Below are positions 1 through 8,501 of a DNA stretch of 32,141 nt, piece by piece. Under the pieces are notes generated by a model. That model did no database searches. It worked only from the letters and a program-made list of their open reading frames with translations, and had not been told where the DNA came from. The DNA comes from Gammaproteobacteria bacterium (GTDB lineage Bacteria; Pseudomonadota; Gammaproteobacteria; Pseudomonadales; Halieaceae): assembly GCA_030433415.1 (NCBI GenBank), contig JAUIMF010000037.1, positions 1 through 32,141 on the forward strand, in the 5' to 3' direction. Numbering within the stretch: the stretch's first letter is position 1; each line of letters begins with the position of its first letter. Made by a program: the position numbers and the translations under genes.

Positions 1-447
1 AACGAGATCCACTCTGCCAGCAAGAATCGCCTCCCAGCTCCCACCGAGCACCTCTTCGGACACATCGATCTCTGTGCGGGGCTGCTGCTGACAGAAGGTG
101 CTGACTGCGTCGGTCATCAGACCGAAGTCAAACACCGAATCCAGGGCAATGCGCAGCTGCGATTCCCAGCCCGAGTCCAGGCGCCGCGTACGCTCCACCA
201 AACGATCCGCTGCCTCAAGAATCTCGCGGCCCTGCTCAAGCAACAGACGCCCCGGCGGCGTAAGCACCGCTCGGCGACCCTCCCTTTTGAACAGCGTGAC
301 GCCGAGTTCTTCTTCGAGCTTCTTCACCGTGTAGGTCACTTTGGACGGCACCCGGTAAAGACTCGCCGCCGCTGCGGCAAAGCTGCCTTTGCGGTCGATG
401 GCGTCCAAAACCTCAAGGCTTTCGAGGGTGATTCGGCGCTGTGACAT
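1..447 (-). CDS. LysR-family transcriptional regulator, N-terminal part (cut by window edge)
   Basis: The reverse strand reads 149 codons from an ATG at 447 to the window edge without a stop. It starts MSQRRITLESLEVLDAID and continues with a winged helix-turn-helix (about residues 8-65) containing FAAAAASLYRVPSKVTYTVK and LGVTLFKREGRR, the hallmark of LysR regulators. The start of the effector-binding domain follows (SQLRIALDSVFDF). LysR proteins usually have about 300 residues, so roughly half is missing to the left. It is divergent from the DoxX/pirin pair, an arrangement that commonly means the regulator controls its neighbour. A dyad symmetric sequence lies 4 bases upstream of the start codon, compatible with autoregulation. 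The effector cannot be inferred. Confidence 0.93.
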   Translation of the reverse strand, partial: MSQRRITLESLEVLDAIDRKGSFAAAAASLYRVPSKVTYTVKKLEEELGVTLFKREGRRAVLTPPGRLLLEQGREILEAADRLVERTRRLDSGWESQLRIALDSVFDFGLMTDAVSTFCQQQPRTEIDVSEEVLGGSWEAILAGRVDLV

Positions 448-450
448 ATG

Positions 451-465
451 TTCAGTTTTTCTGAA
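451..465. promoter_or_regulatory. Candidate LysR operator (TTCAG-N5-CTGAA dyad)
   Basis: The sequence is TTCAGTTTTTCTGAA, a perfect 5-bp inverted repeat with a 5-base spacer. Inside it lies the T-N11-A pattern typical of LysR-type boxes (452-464). It sits just upstream of the LysR start codon and about 107 bp before the doxX start, where an autoregulatory and activating site would be expected. Binding by this LysR is an inference. Confidence 0.45.
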
Positions 466-572
466 TTAATTGGTCACAATCTTCCGATTTTTTTCGCCAG
501 TTCGTCAACGTAGGATTCTCATATCGGCTAAACATTGTATTTCAAGCTTTTTCAAACAGGGAGGTCTTATAA

Positions 573-1022
573 ATGTCGATTCAGGTAAATTCACTTATCA
601 AGAAATCCTTAACCAGCGAAGCAGGCGCCGGCGCTACACTTCTTCGCCTGCCGGTGGGCGCGGTGCTCGTCGCCCACGGGGCACAGAAACTCTTCGGCTG
701 GTTCGGTGGTTATGGACTCGAAGGCACCGGCCAGTGGATGGCGTCGCAGGGTTTCACGCCGGGGTATTTGATGGCACTGCTGGCGGGTTCGGCGGAGTTT
801 TTCGGCGGTATTGCACTGATCCTCGGCCTGCTTACGCGCCCCGCCGCTGCGGTGGTGGCCTTCACGATGGCGATGGCCATGACCGTGCATCTGCCGAATG
901 GCCTGTTCGTCAGCAACAACGGCTATGAATATGCGCTGACCTTGTTTGCCGCGGCGCTCGCCCTGACGGCACTGGGTGGCGGAAGCGTGTCAGTCGATCG
1001 GTTGCTGAGCCGGTCGCTTTGA
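573..1022 (+). CDS. DoxX family membrane protein
   Basis: A 149-residue protein with the DoxX/DUF417-like pattern: LLRLPVGAVLVAHGAQKLFGWFGG near residue 25, then SAEFFGGIALILGLLTRPAA near residue 75, and about four hydrophobic segments predicting an inner-membrane protein. The start is an ATG preceded by GGGAGG at suitable spacing. An ORF in another frame from 470 overlaps it and is rejected. It is followed directly by a pirin gene (stop at 1020-1022, next ATG at 1043) and is divergent from a LysR gene. DoxX-pirin-LysR clusters are common in proteobacteria and are often linked to quinone, thiol or oxidative stress responses, but the exact activity here is unknown. Confidence 0.9.
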   Translation: MSIQVNSLIKKSLTSEAGAGATLLRLPVGAVLVAHGAQKLFGWFGGYGLEGTGQWMASQGFTPGYLMALLAGSAEFFGGIALILGLLTRPAAAVVAFTMAMAMTVHLPNGLFVSNNGYEYALTLFAAALALTALGGGSVSVDRLLSRSL

Positions 1023-1042
1023 ATGAAGTAGAGGGTGCCAGC

Positions 1043-1771
1043 ATGATCAAACTTCGCGCCAGTGACGATCGAGGCAGAGCCGACTTCGGTTGGCTCGACA
1101 GCCGCCACAGCTTTTCATTCGGGCACTATCTGGACCCCGAGCACATGGGCTTTGGCCCGCTGCGAGTCATCAACGAGGACCGGGTCGTCCCCGGCCGGGG
1201 CTTTGACACCCATGGCCATCGCGACATGGAGATTTTGAGCTACGTACTCGACGGCGCCCTTGAGCACACGGACAGCCTGGGCAATGGCTCGATCATCCGT
1301 CCCGGTGAACTGCAGCGCATGACCGCGGGTACGGGCGTCAGGCACAGCGAATACAACGCCTCGAACACTGAGCCGGTACATTTTCTACAGATCTGGATTC
1401 TGCCCGAGGCCGAGGGTCTGGCGCCGGGCTACGAGCAAACCGCCTTTCCGCTCCAGGAACAGCGGGGACGATTGCACCTTATCGCCAGTCGCGATGGCCG
1501 CGAGGGTTCCGTCACCGTTCACCAGGACCTGAACCTGTATGCCGGAGTCTTCGACGCAGGCGAGACGTTGGAATTTGCCCTCAAAAAACAGCGACTGCGC
1601 TGGCTGCAACTGGTGCGCGGGCAAGCGGAACTGGCGGGCTTACACCTGCACGCTGGTGATGGCGTCGCCATACAGCAGGCTGAACTGCCGGCGCTAACGA
1701 TCAGTGAGCAGTCGGAGTTGCTGCTGTTTGATATGGGGAACGGTTCGGAATCCGGTACCGTACACGGGTGA
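1043..1771 (+). CDS. Pirin family protein (YhaK-like bicupin)
   Basis: About 242 residues starting MIKLRASDDRGRADFGWLDSRHSFSFG. The N-terminal cupin contains FDTHGHRDMEILSYVLDG and a later TGVRHSEYNAS, which supply the His/Glu metal ligands of pirins. The C-terminal cupin (about residues 150-235) is less conserved. I prefer the ATG at 1043, because GAGGG lies 7 bases upstream, over the TTG at 1019. The gene is probably co-transcribed with doxX (20-base gap). Several pirins of this group (for example E. coli YhhW) have quercetinase activity and others act as redox sensors; nothing here decides between them. It converges on a second, divergent-sequence pirin gene. Confidence 0.9.
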   Translation: MIKLRASDDRGRADFGWLDSRHSFSFGHYLDPEHMGFGPLRVINEDRVVPGRGFDTHGHRDMEILSYVLDGALEHTDSLGNGSIIRPGELQRMTAGTGVRHSEYNASNTEPVHFLQIWILPEAEGLAPGYEQTAFPLQEQRGRLHLIASRDGREGSVTVHQDLNLYAGVFDAGETLEFALKKQRLRWLQLVRGQAELAGLHLHAGDGVAIQQAELPALTISEQSELLLFDMGNGSESGTVHG

Positions 1772-1780
1772 CTGCGTCGT

Positions 1781-1806
1781 GGAGTGGGCTGGTGACAGCC
1801 TACTCC
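1781..1806. terminator. Hairpin between convergent pirin genes, possible bidirectional terminator
   Basis: The arms GGAGTGGGCTG and CAGCCTACTCC form an 11-bp stem with one G-T wobble around a GTGA loop. It lies exactly between the two convergent genes and overlaps the stop codon (1800-1802) of the minus-strand pirin. There is no T-tract on either side, so intrinsic termination is plausible but not certain. Confidence 0.45.
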
Positions 1807-2708
1807 TCCCCCGGCAGCGGAATACGCTCATCATCTTCGGGCACTGGCGGAAACCGGTGCGCACGCCAGTCTTCTTTCGCCGCTTCGATACGCTCCGGCC
1901 GGCTGTGAACGAAGTTCCAAAACATATGGCGCTCGCTCAGACGATCACCGCCGATCAACATCACGCGCGAGGGCGATGGCGCTTCAAGGGTGACTTCGCC
2001 GGTACCGCACAGCGTCACCATCACACCTGCCGGCACCGTCTCGCCTGCTACAACGACACTTCCGTCGGCAACGTAGAGCGCCTGCTCCTGTTCCTGCAGG
2101 GGCAGCGCGAGGTTTGCACCCGCGTCCATCGCAAGATCGGCGTAGAGCGTACGCGAATAAGTGGTCACCGGTGAGCGATGACCCTTCAGTTCACCCATGA
2201 TCAATCGGACTGCCACGCCGCCCTCGCTCCATGCGGGCAATTCCTCCTTGCGAAAATGTGCAAACGCCGGCTCGATTTCTTCCTGATCTTCAGGGAGTGC
2301 CATCCAGCTCTGAATGCCATGCAGCCGGGACTCCTCGTGCAGGTCATCACCGGGGCGCTCGGAATGCACAATCCCCCGCCCGGCCGTCATCAGGTTGATT
2401 GCGCCGGGCTGAATCGGCTGCACCACGCCAAGGCTGTCTCTATGCAGTATCTCGCCTTCGAAAAGATAAGTGATGGTGGCAATCCCGATATGCGGATGGG
2501 GGCGCACATCGATGCCTTTACCCGGAGGAAACGTCGCGGGGCCCATGTGATCGAAAAACACAAACGGTCCGACTTTTCTCTGCTTGGCAGCGGGCAGCAC
2601 CCGGCGCACCGAAAACTCACCCAGGTCCTTTTCTTTTGGCGTGATGCGCATCGCGATCACCGCATCCGACGCTTCGCAGGACGCGCTGTCGGCATTGAAG
2701 TAGGTCAT
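1800..2708 (-). CDS. Pirin family protein (second copy, longer form)
   Basis: A 302-residue pirin. The N-terminal cupin has RPHPHIGIATITYLFEG (about residues 69-85), giving the His-x-His, then GRGIVHSER (about 109-117), giving the third His and the Glu: a complete metal site. FFDHMGPATFPPG is the usual pirin lead-in. The C-terminal cupin ends with HMFWNFVHSRPERIEAAKEDWR, typical of the Pirin_C domain. The ATG at 2708 has a GGAG about 8 bases upstream. It is only distantly related to the pirin at 1043, so this is not a recent tandem duplication. It lies upstream of nothing obvious and appears monocistronic. Confidence 0.92.
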   Translation of the reverse strand: MTYFNADSASCEASDAVIAMRITPKEKDLGEFSVRRVLPAAKQRKVGPFVFFDHMGPATFPPGKGIDVRPHPHIGIATITYLFEGEILHRDSLGVVQPIQPGAINLMTAGRGIVHSERPGDDLHEESRLHGIQSWMALPEDQEEIEPAFAHFRKEELPAWSEGGVAVRLIMGELKGHRSPVTTYSRTLYADLAMDAGANLALPLQEQEQALYVADGSVVVAGETVPAGVMVTLCGTGEVTLEAPSPSRVMLIGGDRLSERHMFWNFVHSRPERIEAAKEDWRAHRFPPVPEDDERIPLPGEE

Positions 2709-2832
2709 TCCATAGATCTCCGGCTGATCCCGAATGATTGCACTCGAAGACCGATCTTGTTGTTTTCAGATACGGGCATCGACTGGTTTCAGATGATCGA
2801 CGGCCCCCTCAAGCGCCATGCCTCAGTGCGTT

Positions 2833-4794
2833 TCAGTCGCCGAGCTCAGAAAGCCCCGTATAAAGATCAAGCGCCTCGGGATTGCTCAGGGCCGCGAGAT
2901 TCGCGACGACCTTGCCGTTGATGACGTCGCGCACGGCGATCTCGGCAATCTTGCCGGAACGCGTGCGCGGTATGTCCGCGACGGCGATGACTTTTGCGGG
3001 CACATGGCGCGGGGTCGTTTCGCGCCGGATCTGTTGGCGTATTTTGTCGATGAGGGACTCATCGAGTTTGACGTCGGGACGCAGCACCACGAACAGGATC
3101 ACCCGCACATCGTCCTGCCAGTCCTGTCCGACACAGATACTCTCGAGGATCTCATCCAGGCTTTCGACCTGGCGATAGATCTCGGCCGTGCCGATGCGCA
3201 CGCCACCGGGATTGAGCACCGCGTCTGATCGACCATGAATAATCATGCCGCCGTTGGCGGTGATCTCTGCGTAGTCTCCATGCGCCCAGATACCGGGGTA
3301 AGTGGCAAAGTAGGCCTTGCGGTAGCGCTCGCCATCGGGATCATTCCAAAACCCGACGGGCGCTGAGGGAAACGGCCGTGTGCAGACCAGTTCGCCCTTC
3401 GCTTCGCGTACGGTGTGGCCCGCTTCATCCCAGATCTCTACCGCCATTCCGAGCCCGGGACATTGTAGTTCGCCCTCAAACACCGGCAGGCACTCATTAC
3501 CCAGAACAAAGCAGGAGATGATGTCAGTGCCCCCGGAGATGGATGACAGGCAGACATCGGCCTTCACGTCCCGGTACACGTAACGGAAGCTCTCTTCAGA
3601 CAGGGGTGATCCCGTAGAAAGCATCGTGCGCAGAGCATCCAGCCTGTGCGAGTCTCTCGGTTTGAGTCCCGCCTTCTCCACCGCCGACACATACTTGGCG
3701 CCAACGCCGAACACGTTGATGCCCTCTGCATCAACCAGATCGAACAGCGCCTCGGGCCCCGGGTAGAACGGCGACCCGTCGTACAGCACCAGCGTGGCAC
3801 CCGAGGCCAATCCGGTCACCATCCAGTTCCACATCATCCAACCGCAGGTGGTGAAGTAGAAGAGCACATCGGAAGGTTTGAGGCCTACATGGAGTTGATG
3901 CTCTTTGAGGTGTTGGATGAGGGTGCCGCCGGCGCTGTGCACGATGCACTTGGGCACGCCGGTGGTGCCCGATGAATACATGATGAACAAGGGGTGGTCG
4001 AAAGGCAGCTGCTCGAACTGTAGTTCGGGCACAGCGTTGTCTTCCAACAATCCCAGGTAGTCGTCCCAGGCAACAGCGTTGGTGAGGGGTTCGTCGCCCC
4101 CAAGCACCGGCACCACCACCGTCGCCTCAAGCGAATCGAGGCGCGCGGATACCTCCACGAGCTTCTCAAGACAGTCGATGGTTTTGCCGTTGTAGTAATA
4201 GCCGTCGCAGGCAAACAGCATCTTCGGATTGATCTGGCCGAAACGATCCAGCACACCGTTGACGCCAAAGTCCGGAGAACACGAGGACCAGACCGCGCCG
4301 ACGCTTGCGGTCGCCAGCATGGCAACGATGGTCTCGGGAATGTTGGGCAGCATACCCGCCACACGATCGCCCACGCCCACCCCGCTGCTGCGAAGGGCGG
4401 CGGCGGTGCGGGCTACCGCGTTACGCAGCTCCGCCCACGATAGCTCCCTGCGCTGACCGTTCTCGAGACAGCCCACAATTGCGACTCCCTCGGCTCGTCG
4501 GTCGAGAAGATTCTCTGCGTAATTGAGCCGCGCGCCATCAAACCAGCGGGCGCCGGGAAAACGGTCGCCATCGAGTAGCACGGTCTGCGGTGCCACGGAT
4601 GCGCGGATATCGGTAAACGCCCATACGGCAGACCAGAATTCGGTGGGATGCGCTACGGACCAGCGATGAAGCGCGTCATAGTCTGAAAATTGTACCCCGT
4701 GACGTTCCAGCAGAAACGCCTCAAAGCGTCGCAGCTCGCTGCTTTGCACGCGATCGTCGGAGGGTGCCCACAAAGCGGTATCGACCATAGTCAT
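2833..4794 (-). CDS. aacS: Acetoacetyl-CoA synthetase (acetoacetate--CoA ligase)
   Basis: About 653 residues of the ANL adenylate-forming superfamily. Visible are the P-loop [16 protein letters not shown] (near residue 260), the motif [15 protein letters not shown], the A5-type region [13 protein letters not shown], the hinge region ([27 protein letters not shown]) and the C-terminal lysine motif [14 protein letters not shown]. The combination [13 protein letters not shown] and [12 protein letters not shown] is characteristic of acetoacetyl-CoA synthetases rather than acetyl-CoA synthetases. The family converts acetoacetate, CoA and ATP to acetoacetyl-CoA for ketone-body or PHB use. I chose the ATG at 4794 (MTMVDTALW), because the longer reading needs a TTG at 4824. 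The gene appears monocistronic. Confidence 0.92.
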   Translation of the reverse strand: MTMVDTALWAPSDDRVQSSELRRFEAFLLERHGVQFSDYDALHRWSVAHPTEFWSAVWAFTDIRASVAPQTVLLDGDRFPGARWFDGARLNYAENLLDRRAEGVAIVGCLENGQRRELSWAELRNAVARTAAALRSSGVGVGDRVAGMLPNIPETIVAMLATASVGAVWSSCSPDFGVNGVLDRFGQINPKMLFACDGYYYNGKTIDCLEKLVEVSARLDSLEATVVVPVLGGDEPLTNAVAWDDYLGLLEDNAVPELQFEQLPFDHPLFIMYSSGTTGVPKCIVHSAGGTLIQHLKEHQLHVGLKPSDVLFYFTTCGWMMWNWMVTGLASGATLVLYDGSPFYPGPEALFDLVDAEGINVFGVGAKYVSAVEKAGLKPRDSHRLDALRTMLSTGSPLSEESFRYVYRDVKADVCLSSISGGTDIISCFVLGNECLPVFEGELQCPGLGMAVEIWDEAGHTVREAKGELVCTRPFPSAPVGFWNDPDGERYRKAYFATYPGIWAHGDYAEITANGGMIIHGRSDAVLNPGGVRIGTAEIYRQVESLDEILESICVGQDWQDDVRVILFVVLRPDVKLDESLIDKIRQQIRRETTPRHVPAKVIAVADIPRTRSGKIAEIAVRDVINGKVVANLAALSNPEALDLYTGLSELGD

Positions 4795-4907
4795 TATTTG
4801 AGGATCAGCATGGGTGATATGCAAAGGCTACGAGAACTTCCCGCACTATGACAGTGGACGATCCACATTCACAAGAGCCGTGAAAGGTGACGTAAATCCT
4901 GTCGACG

Positions 4908-6608
4908 TCAATCCGCCTGGTGTTCGTCCCTGCCCCGGTAGCCCGGCCCCTTGACGAAGCGTCCCGGCGTCGCCCCGGTGTGTTCCCCATCGCGCAGCAC
5001 CGCGACTCCGTTCACGAGCACATCGCGCACCCCCGTGGCCAATTGGTGCGGGCGAGCAAAGGTAGCGTGATCGACAACCGTATCGGGATCAAACACAACC
5101 ACATCGGCAAAGTAGCCCTCGCGCAATCGACCCCGGTCCCGCAGCTTGAGATTCTGCGCCGGAAACGCGCTGAGGCGTCGCACCGCCTCGGCCAACGAGA
5201 GCCTTTCTTCATCGCGCACATAGCGACCGAGCAGTCGTGCCACGTTGCCATAGCCCCGCGGATGGGGATTGGACAACAGGAACACACCCTCGGGCGCCAT
5301 GGAACCTGAGTCCGACCCGAAGGCCATCCAGGGCAGCGTGACCTTGCGGCGAACATTGTCTTCGCTCATGAGAAAATAAACCGTACCCACGCGGCTGCCG
5401 TCCTCGACCACCAGATCGAGCATGGTTTCTTCGGGCGACGTTCCGCGTAACTTGGCGACCTCGGCAAGCGTCTTTCCGGTGAGGTATTTCAGCTCGGGGT
5501 TTTTGAAGCTGACCAGCAGCAACTTGTCGGCGCTGCCGGCGGCGAGGTAAAGGTTCTCCCAATCGTCGCTGGGGGTGCGGATTTCTTCGAGAACGCGTGC
5601 GCGTATAACCGGATCCTGCAAACGCGCGGCCCAGGCGTCGTAACCCCCCTCCTGGACCCAGGGCGGCATGGCGGCATCCAGGCCCGTGGCACCCGCCGTG
5701 TAGTTGTACATGTTCGCGGTGATATCCAGACCCTCGGCCCGCGCGGCTTCGACGCCCCTCACCACCGCGTCCAACTTGCCGTGATTGGCCGCACCGGCGG
5801 CTTTGAGGTGATAGATTTCGGCGCCGATGTCTGCCTCGCGAGCGATGGTGATCAACTCGTCTACGGCCTCCAGCAATCTGCCGCCCTCGCTGCGGATGTG
5901 CGAAATGTAACGCCCTCCGTAGACCGCCGCGGCCTCGCTGAGGGCAATGAGTTCTGCGGTATCGGCGTAGAACGCCGGTGCGTAGATCAGCGACGAGCCA
6001 ACACCTAGAGCACCCTCTTCCATGGCCTCGCGCACAAGCTGTTGCATGCGGGCGAGCTCTTCGGGACTGGGTGCCCGATCCTCGAATCCCAGCTCGTGAA
6101 TACGCACGGTGGTAGCACCGACGAACGACGCAATATTCGTGGATACACCGCGGGCCTCAAGCCAGTTGAGGTAATCGCCGAGCGTAGTCCACTCGATGTC
6201 ATAGCGGATGTCGCCCTGACGCTGGCGAGCGACCTCGCGCAACGCATCGTTGAGCGGCCCCATGGACCATCCCTCACCCATCACTTCGAGGGTAACGCCC
6301 TGGTGAATATCACCCAGGGAGCGCCCGTCCTCGATCAGCGTCTCGTTGGCCCAGCTGAGCATGTTGATGAAGCCCGGCGATACCGCCATCCCCGCCGCAT
6401 CGATAACCGTGTTCGCTGTACCCAGGTTGGTGCCGATCGCTTCGATGCGGTCACCACGGATACCGATATCCGCGATGTACGGCTCCTCGCCAGTGCCGTC
6501 GTAAATGCGGCCACCGCTGACCAGCACATCAAAGTGAGGCGAATCCGGCGCAGCGATGGCGCCCAGAATAACGAACAGCAGGGTGAAAAATAGACATGGG
6601 TGTCGCAT
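4908..6608 (-). CDS. Exported amidohydrolase, N-acyl-D-amino-acid deacylase (D-aminoacylase) family, unusual metal site
   Basis: A 566-residue protein with a clear signal peptide (MRHPCLFFTLLFVILGAIAA), so it should act in the periplasm. The amidohydrolase frame is visible: DVLVSGGRIYDGTG at the start, SPGFIN (about 79-84), YISHIRSEGG with a His near 237, IYHLKAAG with a His near 267, FGSDSG with an Asp near 433, and the C-terminal FADVVVFDPDTV. Normal D-aminoacylases have PGFIDxHxH and a Cys in GNCG; here those positions read PGFINMLSWANE and MGEGW. The alpha-metal His pair and the Cys ligand are therefore absent while the other two His and the Asp remain. This may mark a mononuclear subfamily. 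The substrate is unknown. No good ribosome-binding site was seen before the ATG. Confidence 0.85.
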   Translation of the reverse strand: MRHPCLFFTLLFVILGAIAAPDSPHFDVLVSGGRIYDGTGEEPYIADIGIRGDRIEAIGTNLGTANTVIDAAGMAVSPGFINMLSWANETLIEDGRSLGDIHQGVTLEVMGEGWSMGPLNDALREVARQRQGDIRYDIEWTTLGDYLNWLEARGVSTNIASFVGATTVRIHELGFEDRAPSPEELARMQQLVREAMEEGALGVGSSLIYAPAFYADTAELIALSEAAAVYGGRYISHIRSEGGRLLEAVDELITIAREADIGAEIYHLKAAGAANHGKLDAVVRGVEAARAEGLDITANMYNYTAGATGLDAAMPPWVQEGGYDAWAARLQDPVIRARVLEEIRTPSDDWENLYLAAGSADKLLLVSFKNPELKYLTGKTLAEVAKLRGTSPEETMLDLVVEDGSRVGTVYFLMSEDNVRRKVTLPWMAFGSDSGSMAPEGVFLLSNPHPRGYGNVARLLGRYVRDEERLSLAEAVRRLSAFPAQNLKLRDRGRLREGYFADVVVFDPDTVVDHATFARPHQLATGVRDVLVNGVAVLRDGEHTGATPGRFVKGPGYRGRDEHQAD

Positions 6609-6672
6609 GCGGGTGGGGCCCTATCAGGTTCGGTCCAGTAGAGCAGCTTCGCTGCGTATCACCGTGCTGTAA

Positions 6673-6905
6673 AGACCGATCAGCCTCATCATTCGCAAGG
6701 TCGGTAGAACGTGTGTTTTCGAGTTTAATTCTCGGTATGCATTCAAAGACCGCCTACTGTGGTGGTATTTTGAGAGCGATCGCCAATCCTGGGAGCAGGC
6801 TTTGGATATTGCTCGAATTCACAGAGTTAGCTGGACCGATCTGCAAAAGTGCACGCGGGCGAGGGCCATGCAGATTGGTACCGGGAGTTTCGAACGGCGT
6901 TGTAG
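6673..6905 (+). pseudogene. C-terminal gene remnant, copy 1 (frameshifted)
   Basis: From the stop at 6670-6672 the frame reads without interruption through RYAFKDRLLWWYFESDRQ (about 6733-6786) and SWEQALDIARIHRVSWTDLQK. A single missing G near 6851 then throws it out of frame. Restoring that base, which is present in copy 2, gives KWHAGEGHADWYREFRTAL and a TAG at 6903-6905. The coding character (amphipathic, no in-frame stops) and the identical end in copy 2 argue that this is the 3' end of a real gene. The KD...WEQAL...W...EG...EF pattern reminds me of the C-terminus of DUF6036-type nucleotidyltransferase-like proteins, but I am not sure. No start or N-terminal part is present. Confidence 0.6.
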
Positions 6906-6938
6906 AGCGCAAAACCCACGCTGTGGGTGTGATCGATG
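6743..6938 (+). repeat. Direct repeat, left copy, flanking the 15-kb proline-linked cluster
   Basis: This 196-bp stretch matches 21906-22102 in the same orientation with about 22 differences including one indel (about 89% by hand alignment). It runs from TCAAAGACCGCCTA to GATCGATG and similarity stops abruptly on both sides. It covers the last 54 codons of the remnant plus 33 bp downstream. That downstream part can fold as a 6-bp hairpin (CACGCT/GGTGTG with wobbles) which copy 2 keeps as perfect pairs (CACGCC/GGCGTG). Confidence 0.85.
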
Positions 6939-7143
6939 AACACACCCCACAAACGCAGCAGAATCGATTTCAGCAACTTACACCTGCTTTACTTGCCCGC
7001 AAAGTCAAAGTGAGGCCGCGGTTCATTGGCCATCACTGGTTCAGCAGTTGCCCAGTTGGCCGCACCGGCGGACACGACATTTGAGAGCCTCTATTGCGGT
7101 CGATTGCCAGCGAGCGTGGCAAATGATCGGAGAGCGAGATCTT
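6939..7143. other. Non-coding stretch between left repeat and pepQ
   Basis: About 205 bp. No gene, tRNA or convincing terminator was recognised. An open frame of about 160 codons that runs through the remnant into this region has no start signal or protein-like features. Base composition is similar to that of the repeat, so this could be further decayed coding sequence. Confidence 0.4.
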
Positions 7144-8445
7144 CTAGCCAAAAACTCGCGCCGTCAGATTTCTGACACCAGAAGTACCCAGGAGGATATT
7201 GTCTTCAATACGGATACCACCATAGGGCTTCAATTCATCGATCAGTCTTTTGTTGAGATACGCTTGGGTGGGAAACGCTTCTAGAAGACTATCGATAAAG
7301 TAAATGCCCGGTTCTATTGTAAATACCATGCCGGGCTCAAGATCCCGGGTCAATCGTAGGGTCGGGTGATTCTCCGGCGGGGGCGAGACAGTGCCGTCAC
7401 TCGCAGCCAGATGACCACCAGGCTCATGAACTTGCACCCCTAACAGGTGGCCGAGGCCATGGGGAAAGAACACCGAAGTTACCCCACTGGACAAGGCCTC
7501 ATCGAGACTACAGGTGACCAGTTCATGGTCCGTGATAATTCCAGCAATTTTTCGATGGGCCTCCACATGTAGATCACCAAAGTTCGAACCAACCCGGATG
7601 CTGCCAATCAGGTCTCGCTGCGCCTTCTGCACCGCATCGCGTAGCTCAGTAAAGAGTTCGTGGCCAGCGTCCTGCGAGACATAGGTACGCGATATGTCGC
7701 AGGCATAGCCACCAAACTGAGCACCCGCATCAATCAGGAACGAAAGATGGTTCGACGGGGTCTCCTTCGCCCGCACCATGTGGTGCAGCGTGCTGCCATG
7801 TTCATTGAGCGCAATAATGCTGCGATAGGGGAGTTCCTCATCGGCGAGGCTCGCTGCCTGCAGGTAGGCAAGATGGATGTCCAGCTCACTTCCTCCATCA
7901 TGAAACGCATGCTCCGCCGCCTGGTGTCCCGGGTGCGCGAAGCGTGTCGCCTCCTCGATACAGCGTATCTCATAAGTCGTCTTAAAGGCCCGGTGGTAAT
8001 TAACATGGTCAAGCAATGCTGTTGGATTCTCGCTCACTCTGAGCGCGCCATTCAGCGCACTATTCACGGGTCCAAGCCAGGCGAGATTTGTTACGTTCTG
8101 CAGGGCGGCGCTGACTTCGCTCAGATCGCGGTACCAGGCAAAGTCGAATTCGGCACGGACCTCCTCAGGGACCGGTGCAGGTGGGGAATCCCAGTAGTCA
8201 TCGATGATCGGCAGGAATAGCTGTGGACGCCTGTCCGGACTGAAAAGAAGATAGCTGCCGGGCAGGTCCTGGACCGGCAACCACTCTGCAAAATACGAAC
8301 TGCAGCGGAATACGTAATCCAGATCGTCGCTGAACGGATAGATCAGGTCACCGGCGCTGATCAAGAGACTGTCACAGCTGGCCGCGATCAGGGCCTCGCC
8401 ATAGACCCGGGCCTTGGCAACAACGTGATTTGCGAAGAGATCCAT
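7144..8445 (-). CDS. pepQ: Xaa-Pro dipeptidase (prolidase, M24 family)
   Basis: About 433 residues with the pita-bread metallopeptidase fold. The five dinuclear metal ligands can all be seen: the two Asp in LIDAGAQFGGYACDISRTY, the His in FFPHGLGHLLGVQVHE, the Glu in FTIEPGIYFID and the Glu in GGIRIEDNILL. The length and the N-terminal LISAGDLIYPFSDDLDYVFR match the PepQ/OPAA-type gammaproteobacterial prolidases, which hydrolyse X-Pro dipeptides in the cytoplasm. No signal peptide. A GTG at 8451 would add two codons; I prefer the ATG at 8445, with AAGG 5 bases upstream. It is the last gene of the minus-strand operon and fits with PutA on the other strand, which oxidises the released proline. 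Confidence 0.93.
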   Translation of the reverse strand: MDLFANHVVAKARVYGEALIAASCDSLLISAGDLIYPFSDDLDYVFRCSSYFAEWLPVQDLPGSYLLFSPDRRPQLFLPIIDDYWDSPPAPVPEEVRAEFDFAWYRDLSEVSAALQNVTNLAWLGPVNSALNGALRVSENPTALLDHVNYHRAFKTTYEIRCIEEATRFAHPGHQAAEHAFHDGGSELDIHLAYLQAASLADEELPYRSIIALNEHGSTLHHMVRAKETPSNHLSFLIDAGAQFGGYACDISRTYVSQDAGHELFTELRDAVQKAQRDLIGSIRVGSNFGDLHVEAHRKIAGIITDHELVTCSLDEALSSGVTSVFFPHGLGHLLGVQVHEPGGHLAASDGTVSPPPENHPTLRLTRDLEPGMVFTIEPGIYFIDSLLEAFPTQAYLNKRLIDELKPYGGIRIEDNILLGTSGVRNLTARVFG

Positions 8446-8501
8446 AGTCACCTTTTCCTCACTGAAGCGGGGGGACGCGATAGACAGTCACATCGATGGC
8501 T

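Noticed and set aside
470..928. Open frame of 152 codons overlapping the doxX gene
   Set aside because: It is in another frame of doxX, Arg/Gly-rich without family features, and starts upstream of the doxX ribosome-binding site.
1704..2921. Two long plus-strand open frames (1704-2174 and 2178-2921) opposite the second pirin
   Set aside because: They are antisense shadows of a clear pirin with complete metal-site motifs; their translations show no domain or signal.
6643..6655. Small hairpin GCAGC-TTC-GCTGC upstream of the D-aminoacylase gene
   Set aside because: A 5-bp stem without a T-tract or conserved partner; likely chance in GC-rich DNA.
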